IMG/VR virus record: IMGVR_UViG_3300032223_003164
Span: 1 to 42,783 of that record
Length of the DNA stretch: 42,783 nt
Strand: one strand, 5' to 3'
Origin: a virus
Below, piece by piece: positions 24,387-32,467 of this stretch; positions within the stretch are counted from its first letter, which is position 1; each line of letters opens with the position of its first letter. The notes under the pieces were generated by a model. It had not been told where the DNA came from and made no database searches. It worked only from the letters and a program-made list of their open reading frames with translations. Both the position numbers and the translations under genes were made by a program.

Positions 24387-24858
24387 CTTCCATCGGCAAT
24401 ATGAGAGGTAAGGCATGAGTACCATCTAATAAAGAAGGCAATCCATCTTTCAATATCCAGTAAGGTCCATATCCGGCTCTAACAAAATATTCTGTAATAA
24501 AGCCAAAATCCTGAACATCGAATGAACGAATTTTACCATCTTGTGAAGGACTTATTGAATAAAGACATCTGAAAATTATCCATTCCTTTTTAGATTGTTC
24601 TAATTCTTCCCACAAGTCTGACCACACACCAAGACAATAAACTTTTCCATTACCAAGGGATTGTAAAATTCCCCTAGCCCAAGACTGAGTAAGCCCAGAC
24701 ATAATGTATGGCTGGGCATTCTTTCCTTTATATCCATCCATCTCTACAAAATGAACTAGATCTAAATTTACATATCCAATAAATGGATAATATTTAGAAA
24801 CAAGTTTTTCTGCAATTTCTTTGCATTCAATGGATTCTATAAATTCTGGATCACTCAT
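24376..24858 (-). CDS. Putative phage metallopeptidase-fold protein, catalytic His lost
   Basis: The 160 residues resemble the small 'putative phage metallopeptidase' family in order and spacing: an N-terminal IAEKLVSKY helix, KVYCLGVWSDLWEELEQSKKEWII, then the place of HExxH and of the HDVxxF motif. Here the HExxH position reads F-R-C-L-Y (96-100) and the third His position is FDVQDF (113-118). All three metal-binding His would thus be aromatic, making it a pseudoenzyme if the alignment is right. The gene is ATGA-coupled to the one before and overlaps dnaX. It is a recognition by eye and needs a profile search. Confidence 0.45.
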   Translation of the reverse strand: MSDPEFIESIECKEIAEKLVSKYYPFIGYVNLDLVHFVEMDGYKGKNAQPYIMSGLTQSWARGILQSLGNGKVYCLGVWSDLWEELEQSKKEWIIFRCLYSISPSQDGKIRSFDVQDFGFITEYFVRAGYGPYWILKDGLPSLLDGTHALPLILPMEDDD

Positions 24859-25187
24859 AATGATAATTGTGTTACTGCTACAACTTGACCATTCTCTCTA
24901 ATGGCAGAAGGACCTGTATCAACGCAGAAAACATCCTCACGGTCAAATGGGATAAACTCCATAGACACTCTGCTAACAATGTAATAAACACCATCTTCAG
25001 GATCAGGTAAATTTACAATCTTTTCAAAATGCGTTTCTGCAATTGGAATACCAGCAACTTTACCAATGATTCTTTGCTTGGTTTCTACAAAGCAAGGGTT
25101 TTCAGCTTTTGGTAAAGTTCCATATCCTGAAATTGTAATATCATGACCAATTAGATTTACAAATTTCTTAAATTCTGAATAAATCAC
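24855..25187 (-). CDS. Small conserved protein of unknown function
   Basis: 110 residues matching a conserved pattern I recall from small phage and actinobacterial proteins: an N-terminal NL..H.I.I strand, LPDPEDGVYYIVSRVSMEF (65-83), REDVFCVDTGPSAIRE (88-103), then G-x-V-V-x-V-x-x-L at the end. No function is known to me for this family. It is coupled on both sides by ATGA overlaps to dUTPase and to the pseudo-metallopeptidase, so the three are produced together. Confidence 0.6.
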   Translation of the reverse strand: MIYSEFKKFVNLIGHDITISGYGTLPKAENPCFVETKQRIIGKVAGIPIAETHFEKIVNLPDPEDGVYYIVSRVSMEFIPFDREDVFCVDTGPSAIRENGQVVAVTQLSL

Positions 25188-25696
25188 TTGCCTGTACTAC
25201 CCAAACCGCCCTTACGAGAGGTTTTATCAGTATTACCAAATTCTTCAACTTCAACAAGTTCATGCTCAGCCAACTTTGCTACAACCATTTGAGCAATTCG
25301 ATCACCATGCTTGATAGAAAATGGGATCTTATTGTGATTGATAAGTATTACCTTGAGTTCAAAATCTTCGCCATCACCACAATAATCACTATCAATAGTG
25401 CCTGGAGTGTTGAGGACAGTTACACCAAACTTAGCAGCCAAACCAGAACGAGGACGAATTTGAATTTCGTAACCATTTGGAATATTTACATTAAGACCAG
25501 TGGGAACAATTAAAGTTGAATGTGGTGCAATCAAAGTTTGTTCATCATAAGAATCTTTTAGCCAAGCACAAAGATCATATCCTGCTGCACTTTCTGTAGC
25601 CTTCTTTGGAATAATTGCATCCTCACGAAAAGCTTTAATCTCAACTGTTGCTTTTGGACCAGATACTGAAACCTGACCACTTCCTGATGCTGCCAT
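25184..25696 (-). CDS. dut: dUTP diphosphatase (trimeric dUTPase)
   Basis: Hydrolyses dUTP to dUMP, keeping uracil out of phage DNA and feeding dTMP synthesis. From ATG 25696, with AGGAAGG 8 nt upstream, it is 170 residues. All five motifs are visible: AGYDL (38-42), RPRSGLA (81-87), GVTVLNTPGTIDSDYCG (91-107), GDRIAQ (131-136) and RKGGLGSTG (161-169). Motif V has Leu where Phe usually stacks on the uracil. A start at 25714 would overlap the preceding gene and add six residues. Confidence 0.93.
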   Translation of the reverse strand: MAASGSGQVSVSGPKATVEIKAFREDAIIPKKATESAAGYDLCAWLKDSYDEQTLIAPHSTLIVPTGLNVNIPNGYEIQIRPRSGLAAKFGVTVLNTPGTIDSDYCGDGEDFELKVILINHNKIPFSIKHGDRIAQMVVAKLAEHELVEVEEFGNTDKTSRKGGLGSTGK

Positions 25697-25697
25697 A

Positions 25698-26015
25698 TTA
25701 AATACCTTCCTCATTCTTAATCATATCTGCAGTAATTTCTTCGGCATCTGGATTAAATATAAGAGACAATGGATGCTCACGATTCTTGAGAGCAATAGTG
25801 AAATTAACTAATTCTCTACCTTCTAAAAATCGATCCATTTTTGTCAATTCTCTGATATCTTCCAATGATAACACAGCAGTATATACTCTTTCAGACTTAA
25901 CATCTTGAAGTTGAAGCCAAATAAATTGAACAATTGTAGGCTCATCTTCAGTGCCTTCATCTTCTTTCAATACTGCATCTAAAATTTTTACTTCTCTAAC
26001 TACTGATTTTGCCAT
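25698..26015 (-). CDS. Unknown small protein
   Basis: 105 residues, mixed alpha/beta and acidic, with no family recognised (DEPTIVQFIWLQLQD...VYTAVLSLEDIRELT...LVNFTIALKNREHPLSL). It is the first gene of the run that continues with dUTPase, the small conserved gene, the pseudo-metallopeptidase and dnaX. It has no ribosome site, but a promoter-like element abuts its ATG. Confidence 0.6.
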   Translation of the reverse strand: MAKSVVREVKILDAVLKEDEGTEDEPTIVQFIWLQLQDVKSERVYTAVLSLEDIRELTKMDRFLEGRELVNFTIALKNREHPLSLIFNPDAEEITADMIKNEEGI

Positions 26016-26021
26016 ACAAGG

Positions 26022-26050
26022 ATTTTACCCGATTTTTAAGTAAAAGTAAA
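26022..26050 (-). promoter_or_regulatory. Promoter abutting ATG of the dut-dnaX run
   Basis: On the minus strand TTTACT (26045-26050) and TAAAAT (26022-26027) are 17 nt apart, and the -10 ends 6 nt before the ATG at 26015. The whole divergent gap is only 38 nt, so this promoter occupies nearly all of it and its -35 touches the plus-strand gene start. Confidence 0.5.
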
Positions 26051-26053
26051 GAT

Positions 26054-26758
26054 ATGTGGTACAGAAAAGCATTAGATCTCAAAGAGTTAAATGAGCAATT
26101 TCCTGAAGAACGTGATCAAGCAATTGAAACTCACGAAGATGCCCTTACAGAAGAACAAGTGCAAAATATTTTAGATAAGATGAACTCTGGAGAATCTTGG
26201 CAATCTGATTCTGGAACAATCAAAGTTGAAGGTGATGAAAGAATTGAACCACCATTTACTGATGAGGAAGTTGATGGACGATTTGATAATGAAACCACCG
26301 ATGCTTATGAAGTGTTTGAAAGCATAAAAGAATTCCCTGCTACTATTTCTATTATAAAAAACACTGCTAATACTTTATCTACATTTATTGACAGTGGGAT
26401 ATTGCAAGAATTTCATAGAAAAATAGACTCCCTATCACCTTTGCTCGAAAAAATAATCCAATCTGCTTGGGACAAAGTTCAACTGATGGAAAAATCTTTC
26501 AACGATCCAATTTTATCCAGTAAGTTTGCAAAAGAAGGATACCCAAGAGTTTCTGAAGCTGAAGCAATATTGGCAAATAGGATAACACTTGAAATTACCA
26601 AAGCAATAAATGATCTTTACAGTTCCATAAGAAACGAAGATGCAAAACAAGAATGGCTTAATACAATGGCAAAAAGAGGTGTGGCTGCTAATTTCTTAAG
26701 TCCAAAAGATAAAACAAGATACAAAGAAACTATGAATCGAATTTGGGGATTATCATAG
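26054..26758 (+). CDS. Unknown protein with MWY N-terminal tag
   Basis: I choose ATG 26054 (MWYRKALDLKELNEQ) because it lies outside the divergent minus gene and opens with the MWY tag seen in three other genes. The longer frame from 26009 would begin inside that gene. The 234 residues are mostly helical and acidic in the first third (EDALTEEQVQNILDKMNSGE), and no family is recognised. The stop overlaps the next start (TAGTG), so it is coupled to the GNAT gene. Plus-strand placement and the tag link it to the zincin gene at 15567. Confidence 0.65.
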   Translation: MWYRKALDLKELNEQFPEERDQAIETHEDALTEEQVQNILDKMNSGESWQSDSGTIKVEGDERIEPPFTDEEVDGRFDNETTDAYEVFESIKEFPATISIIKNTANTLSTFIDSGILQEFHRKIDSLSPLLEKIIQSAWDKVQLMEKSFNDPILSSKFAKEGYPRVSEAEAILANRITLEITKAINDLYSSIRNEDAKQEWLNTMAKRGVAANFLSPKDKTRYKETMNRIWGLS

Positions 26759-27120
26759 TGTGGTACAGACTAGCACAAGAACAAGACTTTATTCAAAACT
26801 TCATCAGTTTTTACGAGAATAAGTACCCTGGAATTACTTTGAGAATTACAGAATTTGATAATAAAATCAAATTGGACAAAATTGAAGTTCCTAAAGATTT
26901 GAGAAACCAGGGTATTGGAACAGAAATTATTACTGCTCTCAAGGAATATAGCCAAAGAGTAAATAAACCTATTGTTCTTAATCCTGAACCTGAAAAAGGT
27001 AAAAAGGGTGCGCTACAAAGATTTTATGAGCGAAATGAATTTGTAGATAATGCTGGAAGAAGAAAAGATTATGATTTGACAGATACATTTTCCAGAACTA
27101 TGTATTATAAACCGAAATAA
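26758..27120 (+). CDS. GNAT-fold acetyltransferase with MWY-type start
   Basis: 120 residues from GTG 26758 (read as MWYRLAQEQDF). The GTG shares its first base with the stop of the preceding gene. The acetyl-CoA loop is clear: KIEVPKDLRNQGIGTEIITALKEY (41-64), with the V-P-x4-R-x2-G-x-G pattern, followed by a FYERNEF (89-95) C-terminal motif. Substrate unknown. It ends 1 nt before a bidirectional terminator facing nrdA. In phages such enzymes can modify host or virion proteins or a modified base. Nothing here decides between these. Confidence 0.75.
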   Translation: MWYRLAQEQDFIQNFISFYENKYPGITLRITEFDNKIKLDKIEVPKDLRNQGIGTEIITALKEYSQRVNKPIVLNPEPEKGKKGALQRFYERNEFVDNAGRRKDYDLTDTFSRTMYYKPK

Positions 27121-27148
27121 AAAAAGAGGGGATTTCTCCCCTCTTTTT
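27121..27148. terminator. Bidirectional terminator between GNAT gene and nrdA
   Basis: Perfect 12-bp stem AAAAAGAGGGGA / TCCCCTCTTTTT with loop TTTC. T-runs lie on both strands. It ends the plus-strand unit and the nrdB-nrdA unit, whose genes converge here. Confidence 0.9.
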
Positions 27149-27151
27149 AGC

Positions 27152-29596
27152 TTAAGCGCCACAACTCTCGCAGTCCGGATCGCTCAACGAACAAACCTTT
27201 GCAGCAAATTCTTCAGAATTAAATTCTCTCATTTGCTCCACTTCTTTAGGTTTTTCTACCTCTTGGATTGATGCAGTAGAAAGATCAATTCCAAGACCCT
27301 TTAGTGCTTGTGCTTTAGGCTTGACACGTAAATAATACATACCTGTCTTTAAACCTAATTTCCAACCATACATATGAGCAGAAGATAATTTGCTTGCAGT
27401 AGGTTCAGCCATAAACATATTCAATGATTGTGATTGATCGATAAAATATGAACGATCACGAGCCATTTCAAGAATAGACTTACCTTTCATCTCCCAAACT
27501 GTCTTGTAAACTTCTTTGATATCAGTAGGAATTTCAGGAATGTTTTGAACTGAACCATTCTCATTAAACAATTTCAGTCTAACATTGTCGTTCCAGATAC
27601 CAAGATTAACAAGATCTTCTACTAAATGCTTGTTAATAACAGCATATTCACCACTCAAAGTATTACGCTTATAGAGATTGGTAGTAAAAGGCTCAAAACA
27701 CTCATTATTTCCAAGAATCTGTGCAGTTGAAGCAGTTGGCATTGGAGCAACAAGAAGTGAATTTCTCAAACCAAATTGCTTGATTTCTTCTTTGAGTGCT
27801 GCAAAATCCCACATACCGGAAAGATCATTCTCAGTAAGTCCCCATAAGTCATATTGTAGTGAGCCTTGAGATGCTGGAGATCCTTCAAAAGACGCATAGG
27901 AGCCATATTTCTTTGCCAAATCCTTAGATGCAGTAAGAGCAGCAAAGTAAATTGTTTCAAAGATATCCTTGTTTAATCTACGTGCTTCATCTGATTCAAA
28001 CGGAAGACCCATCATAACAAAAGTATCCGCTAGTCCTTGAACACCTAAACCGATAGGGCGATGCTTAAGGTTTGATGCTTGTGTTTCAGGTGTTGGATAG
28101 TAATTTACATCAATAACTTGATTCAAATTGACTGTTGCTTGATAAACAACTTCATATAAGAATTTAAAGTCATATTTACGTAATTTCTTATCTTTCTCAC
28201 GAACTTTACCAGATGGAATAAGAACATATTTAGGTAATGCGATAGATGCAAGATTACATACAGCAGTCTCATTCTTATCTGTATATTCAATAATTTCAGT
28301 GCAGAGGTTTGAAGACTTGATGGTTCCAAGATTCTTTTGATTGCTCTTATAATTACAAGCATCTTTGTAAAGCATGTAAGGAGTGCCAGTTTCAACTTGT
28401 GAATCAAGAACTTTCTCCCATAACTCTCGAGCTTTGATAGTCTTAAGTGCTTTGCCTTCTGCTTCATACTTCTCAAAAAGTTCTGTAAAGGCTTTTTTGT
28501 CTGGAGAATCATAGGCATCAATCAATCCTGGAACTTGATCAGGAGAGAATAATGACCAATTGCCATCAGCTTCGACACGTTGCATAAATAAGTCAGGAAT
28601 CCAAAGAGCCAAGAATAAATCTCTGGCACGTAATTCTTCTTTGCCTTGATTCTTGCGGAGTTCAAGAAATTCAAAGATATCACCATGCCAAGGCTCAAGA
28701 TAAACAGCAATAGAGCCCTTACGCTTACCACCACCTTGATCAACGTATCTGGCAGTTTCATTAAAAACCTTAAGCATTGGGATAATTCCATTAGAATATC
28801 CGTTAGTGCCCTTGATATAACTTCCTTTTGCACGAATCTTGTGAATGTTGATGCCAATTCCACCAGCAGATTGAGAAATCAATGCACAATCTGAAAGTGT
28901 CTTGTAAATGCCTGGAATACTGTCATCGTCAATATCAAGCAAGAAACAAGATGATAATTGTGGGCGATTTGTTGATGCATTGAAAAGAGTTGGAGTAGCG
29001 TGGGTAAAAAGACCTTGAGAAAGCATATCGTAAGTCTTTTGAACCATTTCCAAATTATCACGCCAGATTCCAACAGCAACACGCATATAAAGATGCTGAG
29101 GTGTTTCTGCTGCTTCATTGTCAATCTTCAGAAGATATGACTTGCGCAATGTCATAAAACCGAAATAATCAAAATTGAAATCTCGATCGTGGACAATCAT
29201 AGCGTCAAGTTCATTGGAATACTTCTGGATGACAGCATAAACTTCATCAGAGATCATTCCAGCTTTACCACCAGTTTTTGGATTGATATATTCGTAAAGC
29301 TTTTTGGCTACTACTGAAAAATCTTTTTCAACATTTTTGTATAGAGCTGTAATTGCAATACGAGCAGCAAGTTTTCCGAAGTCAGGATGCACTGTGACCA
29401 TTGACGCAGCAGTTTCAGCACTTAATTGATCCAATTCAGTACTAGAAACCCCATCATAAAGACCAGAAACAACTTTAGTGCTTACAATGTCTGGGTCTAC
29501 ACGTTCGTTCAAGCCATATGTAAGCTTCTTGATACGTGAGGAAATCTTTTCTAACTTTAATGGCTCTGCATTACCATTTCTCTTAATAATATCCAT
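27152..29596 (-). CDS. nrdA: Class Ia ribonucleotide reductase, large subunit
   Basis: Reduces ribonucleoside diphosphates to deoxy forms together with NrdB. The 814 residues start with an ATP-cone (about 1-90), so activity control by ATP/dATP is likely. Active-site residues: Cys217 (QLSSCFLL), the NLCTEI loop (430-435: Asn430, Cys432, Glu434) and the redox partner Cys447 (AVCNLASIAL). MPTASTAQ follows downstream. The tail ends C-E-S-C-G-A (Cys809, Cys812), the shuttle pair reduced by thioredoxin or glutaredoxin. A GAGGAC ribosome site lies in the end of nrdB, 2 nt away, so the two are coupled. Confidence 0.96.
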   Translation of the reverse strand: MDIIKRNGNAEPLKLEKISSRIKKLTYGLNERVDPDIVSTKVVSGLYDGVSSTELDQLSAETAASMVTVHPDFGKLAARIAITALYKNVEKDFSVVAKKLYEYINPKTGGKAGMISDEVYAVIQKYSNELDAMIVHDRDFNFDYFGFMTLRKSYLLKIDNEAAETPQHLYMRVAVGIWRDNLEMVQKTYDMLSQGLFTHATPTLFNASTNRPQLSSCFLLDIDDDSIPGIYKTLSDCALISQSAGGIGINIHKIRAKGSYIKGTNGYSNGIIPMLKVFNETARYVDQGGGKRKGSIAVYLEPWHGDIFEFLELRKNQGKEELRARDLFLALWIPDLFMQRVEADGNWSLFSPDQVPGLIDAYDSPDKKAFTELFEKYEAEGKALKTIKARELWEKVLDSQVETGTPYMLYKDACNYKSNQKNLGTIKSSNLCTEIIEYTDKNETAVCNLASIALPKYVLIPSGKVREKDKKLRKYDFKFLYEVVYQATVNLNQVIDVNYYPTPETQASNLKHRPIGLGVQGLADTFVMMGLPFESDEARRLNKDIFETIYFAALTASKDLAKKYGSYASFEGSPASQGSLQYDLWGLTENDLSGMWDFAALKEEIKQFGLRNSLLVAPMPTASTAQILGNNECFEPFTTNLYKRNTLSGEYAVINKHLVEDLVNLGIWNDNVRLKLFNENGSVQNIPEIPTDIKEVYKTVWEMKGKSILEMARDRSYFIDQSQSLNMFMAEPTASKLSSAHMYGWKLGLKTGMYYLRVKPKAQALKGLGIDLSTASIQEVEKPKEVEQMREFNSEEFAAKVCSLSDPDCESCGA

Positions 29597-29598
29597 AA

Positions 29599-30555
29599 CT
29601 AAAAGTCCTCATCGAATGAAATTTGTTCTTGAACTTCACCAACACCACTCTTTACATAGTCAGCAACACGCTTTTCAAAGAAGTTGGTCTTGTTCTGTAA
29701 AGCAATATTAGCCATAAAGTCAAAAGGGTTCTCTGTATTATAGACTTTTCCTACGCCCAAATCCATCAATAGGCGGTCAGAAACATACTCTAAATATTGC
29801 TTCATTAATTCAGAATTCATACCAATCAATGAAACAGGTAATGCCTCAGTGATAAATTCTTTTTCGATAGTTAGAGCTGAATCAATAATTTCAAGAATAC
29901 GCTCACGAGAAAGTTTGTTCTCAATGTGGTTTTTATAGAGATGAACTGCAAAGTCTGTATGCAATCCTTCATCACGAGAAATTAATTCATTCGAGAAGGA
30001 AAGACCTGGCATCAATCCACGCTTCTTGAGCCAGAAGATACTACAGAAAGAGCCAGAGAAGAAAATTCCCTCAACAGCAGCAAAAGCAATAAGACGCTCT
30101 ACAAATGATTCAGAACCGATCCACTTAAGTGCCCATTCTGCTTTCTTTTGAACGGCTGGAACTGTGTCGATTGCGTTGAAAAGATGGTTCTGTTCTTCTT
30201 TGTCTTTGATGTATGTGTCAATAAGAAGGGAGTATGTCTCGGAGTGGATATTCTCCATCATAATCTGGAAACCATAGAAAAATTTAGCTTCTGTATACTG
30301 TACTTCAGCAACAAAATTTTCTGCTAAATTTTCATTTACAATCCCATCAGATGCAGCAAAGAAAGCCAAAACATGCTTTACAAAATGCTGTTCTCCTTCA
30401 TTTAATTTTGCCCAGTCAGTGAGATCCTGCGCTAAATCAATTTCTTCCGCAGTCCAGAAAACCTGCTGTGCTTTCTTGTAATAATCCCAAATGTCATGAT
30501 GTTCAATTGGGAATAAAACGAAACGATTTTTATTCTCTTGAAGTATTTTTTCCAT
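29599..30555 (-). CDS. nrdB: Class Ia ribonucleotide reductase, small (radical) subunit
   Basis: Holds the di-iron/tyrosyl-radical centre. From ATG 30555 (318 residues) the ligands are Asp70, Glu101, His104, Glu162, Glu196 and His199, with radical Tyr108 (ENIHSETY). All are present with near-normal spacing. The C-terminus ISFDEDF is the NrdA-binding tail of the eukaryote-like R2 type. A TTG at 30567 would add four residues and has an AGG 9 nt upstream; that AGG lies inside the terminator stem at 30569-30604, which may limit initiation. The ATG itself has no ribosome site, so the true start is uncertain. Confidence 0.94.
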   Translation of the reverse strand: MEKILQENKNRFVLFPIEHHDIWDYYKKAQQVFWTAEEIDLAQDLTDWAKLNEGEQHFVKHVLAFFAASDGIVNENLAENFVAEVQYTEAKFFYGFQIMMENIHSETYSLLIDTYIKDKEEQNHLFNAIDTVPAVQKKAEWALKWIGSESFVERLIAFAAVEGIFFSGSFCSIFWLKKRGLMPGLSFSNELISRDEGLHTDFAVHLYKNHIENKLSRERILEIIDSALTIEKEFITEALPVSLIGMNSELMKQYLEYVSDRLLMDLGVGKVYNTENPFDFMANIALQNKTNFFEKRVADYVKSGVGEVQEQISFDEDF

Positions 30556-30568
30556 ATTTTTTGACAAT

Positions 30569-30604
30569 AAAAAATACCTGAAAGAAATCTATCAGATATT
30601 TTTT
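30569..30604 (-). terminator. Terminator/attenuator just upstream of nrdB
   Basis: Stem AAAAAATATCTGA / TCAGGTATTTTTT on the minus strand, 13 pairs with one G-U, loop of 10 nt, ending in a U-run. It ends the unit read from 32442. It sits 1 nt from the alternative TTG start of nrdB, and its 3' arm contains the only AGG ribosome-site candidate, so it may also control nrdB translation. Confidence 0.75.
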
Positions 30605-30631
30605 ATCCCTTCCTTTAATTAGTATGAGGTA

Positions 30632-31075
30632 TTAATTGTAATTCTGCAACTCAAACGGGTCCAAATTCTTAAGCTTTTTGATTAATTCTTCTAGCCTCTT
30701 TTTATATAATCTGTTTGCAATAATATAATCTAACAATCTTTCTTGAACTAAAGATTTATCTAAATCCTTCTCATCCAATGCTTCAAAAATTTCATCCACT
30801 TTTTTCTCAAAAGCAGTGTCAAGAAGCAATTGTGCCTGTTTATCATCGGTCCTAAAACCTGACGGATGAACGTCTAAGGATGACAACACAAAACTTGGAT
30901 TTAAGTTTTTAGACTCATCAATTAGATTTGTCCAAGAATGATATTTGCTGAATATATTATTCTCTTTCGGTTTAGAAAATTCCTCAAAAGAAATGTTAAT
31001 AATTCCGTTATTTTTCTTAGCAAAATAGTCCGATAGAAATTGTCTTTTTTGATCCAGCCAGCTAGTTTTTCTCAT
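30632..31075 (-). CDS. Unknown 147-residue helical protein
   Basis: No family recognised. Lys/Leu/Asp-rich, with a strongly helical C-terminal half (about 85-142: EKKVDEIFEALDEKDLDKSLVQERLL...LEELIKKLKNLD), perhaps a coiled coil. No cysteine or membrane segment. It starts 3 nt after the SpoVS-like gene and is the last gene before a terminator. Confidence 0.6.
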   Translation of the reverse strand: MRKTSWLDQKRQFLSDYFAKKNNGIINISFEEFSKPKENNIFSKYHSWTNLIDESKNLNPSFVLSSLDVHPSGFRTDDKQAQLLLDTAFEKKVDEIFEALDEKDLDKSLVQERLLDYIIANRLYKKRLEELIKKLKNLDPFELQNYN

Positions 31076-31078
31076 CTC

Positions 31079-31465
31079 TTACAATGCAAACTTAATATCA
31101 ATAGCAAAAATGCGTGTTGAAATTCCCTTTGTTTTCTTGCCAGCCACTTCAGCATTGTATTCCGATTGACGACAAACTAAAACTGATCCATTAGTCAAAC
31201 TTTCAACTTCTCTGGATGCTAATCTAAATGCAGTCATAATAGAGCTTAAAGCAGTAGGGCCAACAGATAAAATTCTAACATATTCGTGGTCTTTAAGCAC
31301 ATGTAAAATACTACGACTTAAACCAACAGGATCAGTTGGGCGCTTATTAGGATCTTCTGCATTTGGGTCTCCTCCTCGTGCTTTCAAAATCCTAGGATCA
31401 TTCATACTATTCTTTGGTTTATCATTTGTGGCAATAATGCTCACAGGTTCATCTAATTTATCCAT
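31079..31465 (-). CDS. SpoVS/Alba-like protein
   Basis: Residues about 48-126 resemble stage V sporulation protein S and its Alba-like relatives: GLSRSILHVLKDHEYVRILSVGPTALSSIMTAFRLASREV, then a strand and ISTRIFAIDIKF. SpoVS folds as a small alpha/beta unit related to the nucleic-acid-binding Alba family; its biochemical role is unclear. The first 45 residues are a disordered, Pro/Asp/Asn-rich extension. A GAGG ribosome site lies about 10 nt before the ATG. The gene lies 2 nt after the zinc-finger sigma-like gene, suggesting a shared role in transcription or nucleoid control (inference). Confidence 0.55.
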   Translation of the reverse strand: MDKLDEPVSIIATNDKPKNSMNDPRILKARGGDPNAEDPNKRPTDPVGLSRSILHVLKDHEYVRILSVGPTALSSIMTAFRLASREVESLTNGSVLVCRQSEYNAEVAGKKTKGISTRIFAIDIKFAL

Positions 31466-31467
31466 TT

Positions 31468-32442
31468 TTAATTTTCCTCAATTCCAATAAGAGACATTTT
31501 CGTCTTAATATTTTCTACAGCTTTATTAAACTCTGAAGCAGTGCAACCATAGAGTTTTGAATCATATTTTAGCTTTGAAGAGCCATTTAAAATTGTTGCA
31601 ATAATTTTGTTTTCAACTTCGTCTAAATCTAAATTCATTAAATTATTAATTTTATTATCATCTCTTAAACTATCATAATAACAAATATCTTCATTGTCAT
31701 CTTCTTCAGACATATAAACACTTAGGGCTCTGGGTGAAACAGTTTGATAATCGGGGTAAAGTTCATTGAATTTTTGAAAAAGCATAGATGAATGTTTGGA
31801 TAAAATATGCTTCTTGATGATTGCTGTTCTTTGAATTATCATACACTTTTCGCACGATCCATCTTCTTTATCTTCACAATCTTCTAAGCATTCATAAGAT
31901 CTGGGCATTTTATGAGACTTGCAGAAATTGCATCTTTCAAGTTCTTCTAAAATAATTCCAGAATTTTTTAAATGATCCCAAAGAATATGATGATGATGAT
32001 TTAAGATATGAGTGGAAAGAGGATTGACCCATTTCTCACAAATTGGACATTTTTGTGAGGGATTTCTTTTACCAGCATTATCAGCCTTAACTAAATTAAT
32101 ATAATTGTGTTGTAATGCACCGATAAAATAATTTTTGAATTCCCCACTTCCTCCATAACGAGATATCTTTCTCGTATTGCGGGGCTTCCAATTAGATAAG
32201 ACATTGCAAAAAATTTTTATATAGTCTGATGCAAAATCTTCTTGTGAATCATACAAGTAGTGATATTGATTCCACCATTCTTGCATGTGTAAATAAGGCG
32301 GATAAAGTTTGCATACTTCTTTGTATTGCCTATCTATCCGCCATTTATTTCCTGACAGTAAAGCTTCTTGATATTTTAGAATTGACTTTTCTAAATTTTC
32401 TTGAGTCCTTATTTTTGCTTGCTTTGTAATATCCTCGTTCAC
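31468..32442 (-). CDS. Sigma-like protein with inserted zinc fingers
   Basis: 324 residues from GTG 32442, with GAGGG about 9 nt upstream. Residues about 55-128 look like sigma region 2: DSQEDFASDYIKIFCNVLSNWKP, then FKNYFIGALQHNYINLVKADNAGKR, in the order of the core-binding and -10-binding helices. After this comes a metal-binding insert: C132-x2-C135 with His144 to His151, then C171-x2-C174, C185, C189, C197-x2-C200, His212 and His217. The C-terminal 50 residues (VENKIIATILNG...TASEFNKAVENIKTKM) could be a degenerate region 4 or an HTH. A late sigma factor in the manner of T4 gp55 is a hypothesis, not established. It is first in its unit, with a TATAAT upstream. Confidence 0.5.
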   Translation of the reverse strand: MNEDITKQAKIRTQENLEKSILKYQEALLSGNKWRIDRQYKEVCKLYPPYLHMQEWWNQYHYLYDSQEDFASDYIKIFCNVLSNWKPRNTRKISRYGGSGEFKNYFIGALQHNYINLVKADNAGKRNPSQKCPICEKWVNPLSTHILNHHHHILWDHLKNSGIILEELERCNFCKSHKMPRSYECLEDCEDKEDGSCEKCMIIQRTAIIKKHILSKHSSMLFQKFNELYPDYQTVSPRALSVYMSEEDDNEDICYYDSLRDDNKINNLMNLDLDEVENKIIATILNGSSKLKYDSKLYGCTASEFNKAVENIKTKMSLIGIEEN

Positions 32443-32467
32443 TTAAGATTCCCTCGTTGATATTACA

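Noticed and set aside
26009-26053. ATG 26009 as start of the plus-strand gene
   Set aside because: It would begin inside the coding part of the divergent minus gene; ATG 26054 gives the MWY start and no overlap.
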